A stretch of DNA of 64,000 bases from Mycolicibacterium monacense (lineage in GTDB: Bacteria; Actinomycetota; Actinomycetes; Mycobacteriales; Mycobacteriaceae): contig NZ_AP022617.1 in NCBI RefSeq assembly GCF_010731575.1, forward strand, positions 434,001 to 498,000, given 5' to 3'. The translations under genes were made by a program, and so were the position numbers. Shown in pieces: positions 61,534 to 64,000 of this stretch (within the stretch, counting starts at the first letter, position 1; every line of letters begins with the position of its first letter). The notes beneath the pieces are model-generated. The model saw nothing but the letters and a program-made list of their open reading frames with translations, searched no databases and was not told the DNA's origin.

Positions 61534-61626
61534 CCGGAGTAGGCCTGGCGATGACCGGAACCAAGGACCTGCGTTCGCTGCTGTGCCGGTGCACACCGTG
61601 ATCGCAACGCTGCGGGCAGGGGAACA

Positions 61627-63186
61627 GTGACGCGGGCCGGCGCCGACGTTGACATGACGTTGGGCGACATCATCACCGACAACGCGGTGCGGTTCGCCGA
61701 CGTGCCCGCCTACCGGCACGGCGGACGCAGCATCACCCATGGGCGACTGCGCGACAGGGCCGTTCGACTGATCTCGGCGATGGCCGCCGCCGGCGTACGA
61801 CGCCAGGACCGCATCGCGGTGTTGAGCCGCAACAGCATCGAGTTCGGAGAGCTGGTCGCGGCCACTCAACTCAGCGGAATCATCATGGCGACAGTGAACT
61901 TCCGGCTCTCGCCGCCCGAGACGCATGAGGTGCTGAGCCGGGTCACCCCCTCGATCGTGTTCTGCGCCGACGAATTCGCTCCGGTGGTCGCCGACTTCGC
62001 TGCCCGGTTGCCGTCGCCGCCCCGAGTGGTCACCATCGGCGGGGCTTGCCAGCCGGGGATGACGCACTACGAGGAGTTCCTCGACAGCGGCCGCGGCGGC
62101 GAGCCGGAGTTCATCGCCCAGCCCGACGACATCGCCTGCCTGCTGTTCACCAGCGGCACCACCGGCGCCTCCAAGTGCTGCATTCTCGGGCAACGCGAGC
62201 TGCGCCGGGTGGCGTTCACCATGAACAACGAAATGCGCTGCGGCAGTGCCGATCGTGGTCTGATCAACATGCCCATGTTTCACGTCGGCGCGCTCGCCAT
62301 CGTCGGCGGCCTGCACGCCCGCGGCGGAACCGTGGTGCTGCAACAGCAGTTCGAAACGGCGGAAGCGGTGCGGTTGATCGCCGCCGAGCAGATCACGGTG
62401 CTGCACCTGGCGCCGGTCATGCTCAAGGCGCTGCTCGACGACATCAGCGACCCCGCCACCGTGGCGTCGGTGCGCACAGTCGTCTACTCGGCGGCACCGA
62501 TGACTGCGGCTACGTTGCAGCGCGCGCTGGCCACGCTCCCCGGCGCGGGCTTCCTGAACCTCTACGGGCAGACCGAGGCGATCGTGTCCGGGCTGCCACG
62601 CGAAATGCACTCGCTGGAGGCGCCAGGCGCCACCGAGCGGTTGCGCTCCGTGGGCTTTCCATTTCCTGGTGCGCGGGTGCGGATCCTCGGCGACGATGGC
62701 CGCGATGTGCCCGCCGGTGAGACCGGTGAGATCGTCGTTCATTCCGACGCATTGTTCCGCGGATACTGGGACGACCACGCGGCCACGTTGGTCACGCTGC
62801 AAGACGGCTGGTGCCACACCGGCGACGTGGGTCGGTTGGACGAACATGGCCTGCTGTATCTGGTGGACCGCAAGAAGGACGTCATCATCACCGGCGGCGA
62901 GAACGTCTACTCGCCCGAGGTCGAGGACGTCATCAGCAGAGCCGACGGGGTGGCGGCCTGCGCGGTGGTCGGCGCACCCGACGAGCGGTGGGGCGAAGCT
63001 GTTTGCGCCGTCGTCGTGCCGCATACCGGCGCTACTGTCACGCTGGAGGCTGTGCAGGCGTTCGTCCGGCGCCGACTCGCAGGCTACAAAGTGCCGCGAC
63101 GGCTGGTCACCGTCGACGCCTTGCCGGTGCTGGCCAGTGGCAAGGTCGACAAGAAGCTGCTGCGCGCCGAACTCGCCCGCGGCTAG
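61627..63186 (+). CDS. Fatty-acyl-CoA ligase/acyl-AMP synthetase
   Basis: 519 aa ANL enzyme. P-loop LFTSGTTGASK at 173-183, YGQTEAIV core motif, TGDVGRLDEHGLL hinge, KKDVIITGGENV and catalytic Lys in LASGKVDKK. The start is GTG 61627 after AGGGGAACA. It ends the MaoC - Ltp2-like - FadD operon and its stop overlaps the convergent CAP-like gene by 4 bp. Substrate likely a carboxylic acid of the same pathway. Confidence 0.9.
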   Translation: MTRAGADVDMTLGDIITDNAVRFADVPAYRHGGRSITHGRLRDRAVRLISAMAAAGVRRQDRIAVLSRNSIEFGELVAATQLSGIIMATVNFRLSPPETHEVLSRVTPSIVFCADEFAPVVADFAARLPSPPRVVTIGGACQPGMTHYEEFLDSGRGGEPEFIAQPDDIACLLFTSGTTGASKCCILGQRELRRVAFTMNNEMRCGSADRGLINMPMFHVGALAIVGGLHARGGTVVLQQQFETAEAVRLIAAEQITVLHLAPVMLKALLDDISDPATVASVRTVVYSAAPMTAATLQRALATLPGAGFLNLYGQTEAIVSGLPREMHSLEAPGATERLRSVGFPFPGARVRILGDDGRDVPAGETGEIVVHSDALFRGYWDDHAATLVTLQDGWCHTGDVGRLDEHGLLYLVDRKKDVIITGGENVYSPEVEDVISRADGVAACAVVGAPDERWGEAVCAVVVPHTGATVTLEAVQAFVRRRLAGYKVPRRLVTVDALPVLASGKVDKKLLRAELARG

Positions 63187-63689
63187 CTGGGCGTTCCCGG
63201 CTGGCCGTACACCGCCACCACGACCGTCCGATCGAGGCTGTTCTCCGACCACACTCCGATGGCGGTGTTGCTGCAGTCCTGCATGATGCTCCGCGACACC
63301 GGGTTGTGCCACCACTGATTGAGGATCTCCAGGCCGCTGATGGCCAGCGCCGGGTTGATCGCGATGGTCTCGGAGACCTTGCCGACAAAGCCCGCCGCAT
63401 TTGCTCGGTCCTGTGGCGTCGAACCATCCGAACCGATGTCGCCGTTGATATTGCGGTTGGCGCGGACGTCGAGCGTGTGCCGTCGCGCGGCCTCGTCGAG
63501 TCGGCGGTCCCTCTTCGGGTCGGTCGTGCAGCCGTTGATGCTCTGCGCGGAGAAGATGTTGCTGTAGACGCTTTCGTTGAGCCGCCGATTGTCGGCCTGC
63601 GCCGACGGTGCGGCCAGCACCATACCCGCGGCTACGGCGGCGACCGGAAGCGCCGCCACGAAGCGTCGGACTCTGCAACTCACTGTCAT
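63183..63689 (-). CDS. Secreted CAP-domain-like protein
   Basis: 168 aa. A Sec signal peptide is clear: basic CRVRRF, hydrophobic AALPVAAVAAGMVLAAPSA, cut after AQA (about residue 32). The mature part (SAQSINGC, DEAARRHTLDVRAN, GDIGSDGSTPQDRA, CSNTAIGVWSEN) resembles SCP/CAP secreted proteins of mycobacteria, with two Cys probably disulphide-bonded. Function unknown. Divergent from the next secreted-protein gene. Confidence 0.83.
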   Translation of the reverse strand: MTVSCRVRRFVAALPVAAVAAGMVLAAPSAQADNRRLNESVYSNIFSAQSINGCTTDPKRDRRLDEAARRHTLDVRANRNINGDIGSDGSTPQDRANAAGFVGKVSETIAINPALAISGLEILNQWWHNPVSRSIMQDCSNTAIGVWSENSLDRTVVVAVYGQPGTPS

Positions 63690-63739
63690 GTCGGGTGAGA
63701 CTACCTCGAAATGAGCTAAATGAATTAAGATTTCTCTTC

Positions 63740-64000
63740 ATGACGCATCGGAAGCTGTTGGCCGGTCTGGTCGCCGCATTCGCCACCATGGGCGGCATGC
63801 TGACGGTCGGCGCGCCGACGGCCGCCGCGGACACGGTCGCCTATCTGGTCAATGTGACGGTCCGGCCGGGGTACAACTTCGCCAATGCCGATCACGCGCT
63901 GGCCTACGGCCGCGGCATCTGCGACAAGATCGCCCAGGGCCGGGGATACGCGCAGCTGGTCGGCGATATCAAGGCCGACTTCCGCACCTCCGATGAATTC
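63740..64000 (+). CDS. Secreted DUF732-type protein (3' end outside window)
   Basis: 87 codons visible. Signal peptide KLLAGLVAAFATMGGMLTVGAPTAAA, split here only for description at residues 4-29, with a cut near ADT. The mature start AYLVNVTVRPGYNFANADHA and GRGICDKIAQG match mycobacterial DUF732 secreted proteins. The gene runs off the window. A typical AT-rich promoter (TAAATGAATTAAG) lies at about 63717-63729. Confidence 0.8.
   Translation, partial: MTHRKLLAGLVAAFATMGGMLTVGAPTAAADTVAYLVNVTVRPGYNFANADHALAYGRGICDKIAQGRGYAQLVGDIKADFRTSDEF

Noticed and set aside
60739..63834. Open reading frame of 1031 codons on the minus strand
   Set aside because: Antisense to an Ltp2-like gene, a fadD and a secreted-protein gene that all have clear motifs. 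Composition (His/Arg/Gly/Val-rich) is typical of a high-GC shadow frame.

Overview
The window is GC-rich, densely packed chromosomal DNA from an actinobacterium, almost certainly Mycobacteriaceae (a Mycobacterium/Mycolicibacterium-type genome). Evidence: the 3' end of an mce operon with two Mce-associated genes, an SDR of the mycofactocin-coupled type, a WS/DGAT acyltransferase, a FadD12-like ligase beside an Rv1428c-like acyltransferase, many paired acyl-CoA dehydrogenases, a KshB-type reductase with KshA-like Rieske oxygenases, and a DUF732-type secreted protein. No rRNA, tRNA, CRISPR array, insertion sequence or phage gene was recognised. The species cannot be fixed from the sequence alone.

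Layout. 1-4843: end of an mce lipid-importer operon (mceD fragment, mceE lipoprotein, mceF, two mas genes). 4875-27191: a large fatty-acid/steroid-like catabolic block of short divergent operons: an isochorismatase-fold protein, FadD, P450, SDRs including a mycofactocin-type one, enoyl-CoA hydratases, two acyl-CoA dehydrogenase pairs plus a single one, a degenerate synthase/DUF35 protein with an SCP-x-type thiolase, a thioesterase with a GntR/FadR regulator, aldehyde dehydrogenase, family III CoA-transferase and a VOC protein. 27290-29569: a tetR/MFS-efflux pair in which the MFS gene is frameshifted. 29675-42480: two long minus-strand operons (amidohydrolase, small coiled protein, FadE, CoA-transferase, SDR; and thiolase-like protein, P450, alpha/beta hydrolase, FadD, FadE) plus a divergent FadD with a small conserved-looking protein. 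42538-47064: acyl-lipid genes (FadD12-like, LPLAT, WS/DGAT, cupin). 47137-49898: amidohydrolase/TetR pair, small acidic protein, DinB-like protein. 49914-55251: two Rieske oxygenases, their reductase, a second isochorismatase-fold protein, an NTF2-like protein and a TetR between them. 55437-63186: AveC-like membrane protein/TetR pair, then DUF2889, DUF35 and thiolase genes divergent from MaoC, an Ltp2-like aldolase and FadD. The end holds a secreted CAP-like protein and the start of a DUF732-type secreted protein.

Together the genes form a plausible pathway for a cyclic or branched lipid (steroid- or terpenoid-like): import by Mce, ring or side-chain oxidation by two P450s and two Rieske oxygenases, activation by several FadDs, dehydrogenation by FadE heteromers, hydration by Ech/MaoC, oxidation by SDRs, cleavage by thiolases or an Ltp2-type retro-aldolase, and CoA-transferase/hydrolase steps. 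The substrate is not visible in the sequence.

The most interesting signals are: three copies of a GGGAA-type palindrome around a TetR gene and in front of both Rieske operons; two ACTTGAC palindromes between a TetR gene and an amidohydrolase; a shared AT-rich motif in three divergent promoters beside thiolase-fold genes; two paralogous isochorismatase-fold proteins with the same three catalytic substitutions; DUF35 proteins without zinc-binding cysteines; SDR and thiolase-fold proteins lacking canonical catalytic residues; a decayed SDR fragment between regulatory sites; and an identical 21-bp sequence carrying the stop codons of two different fadE genes.
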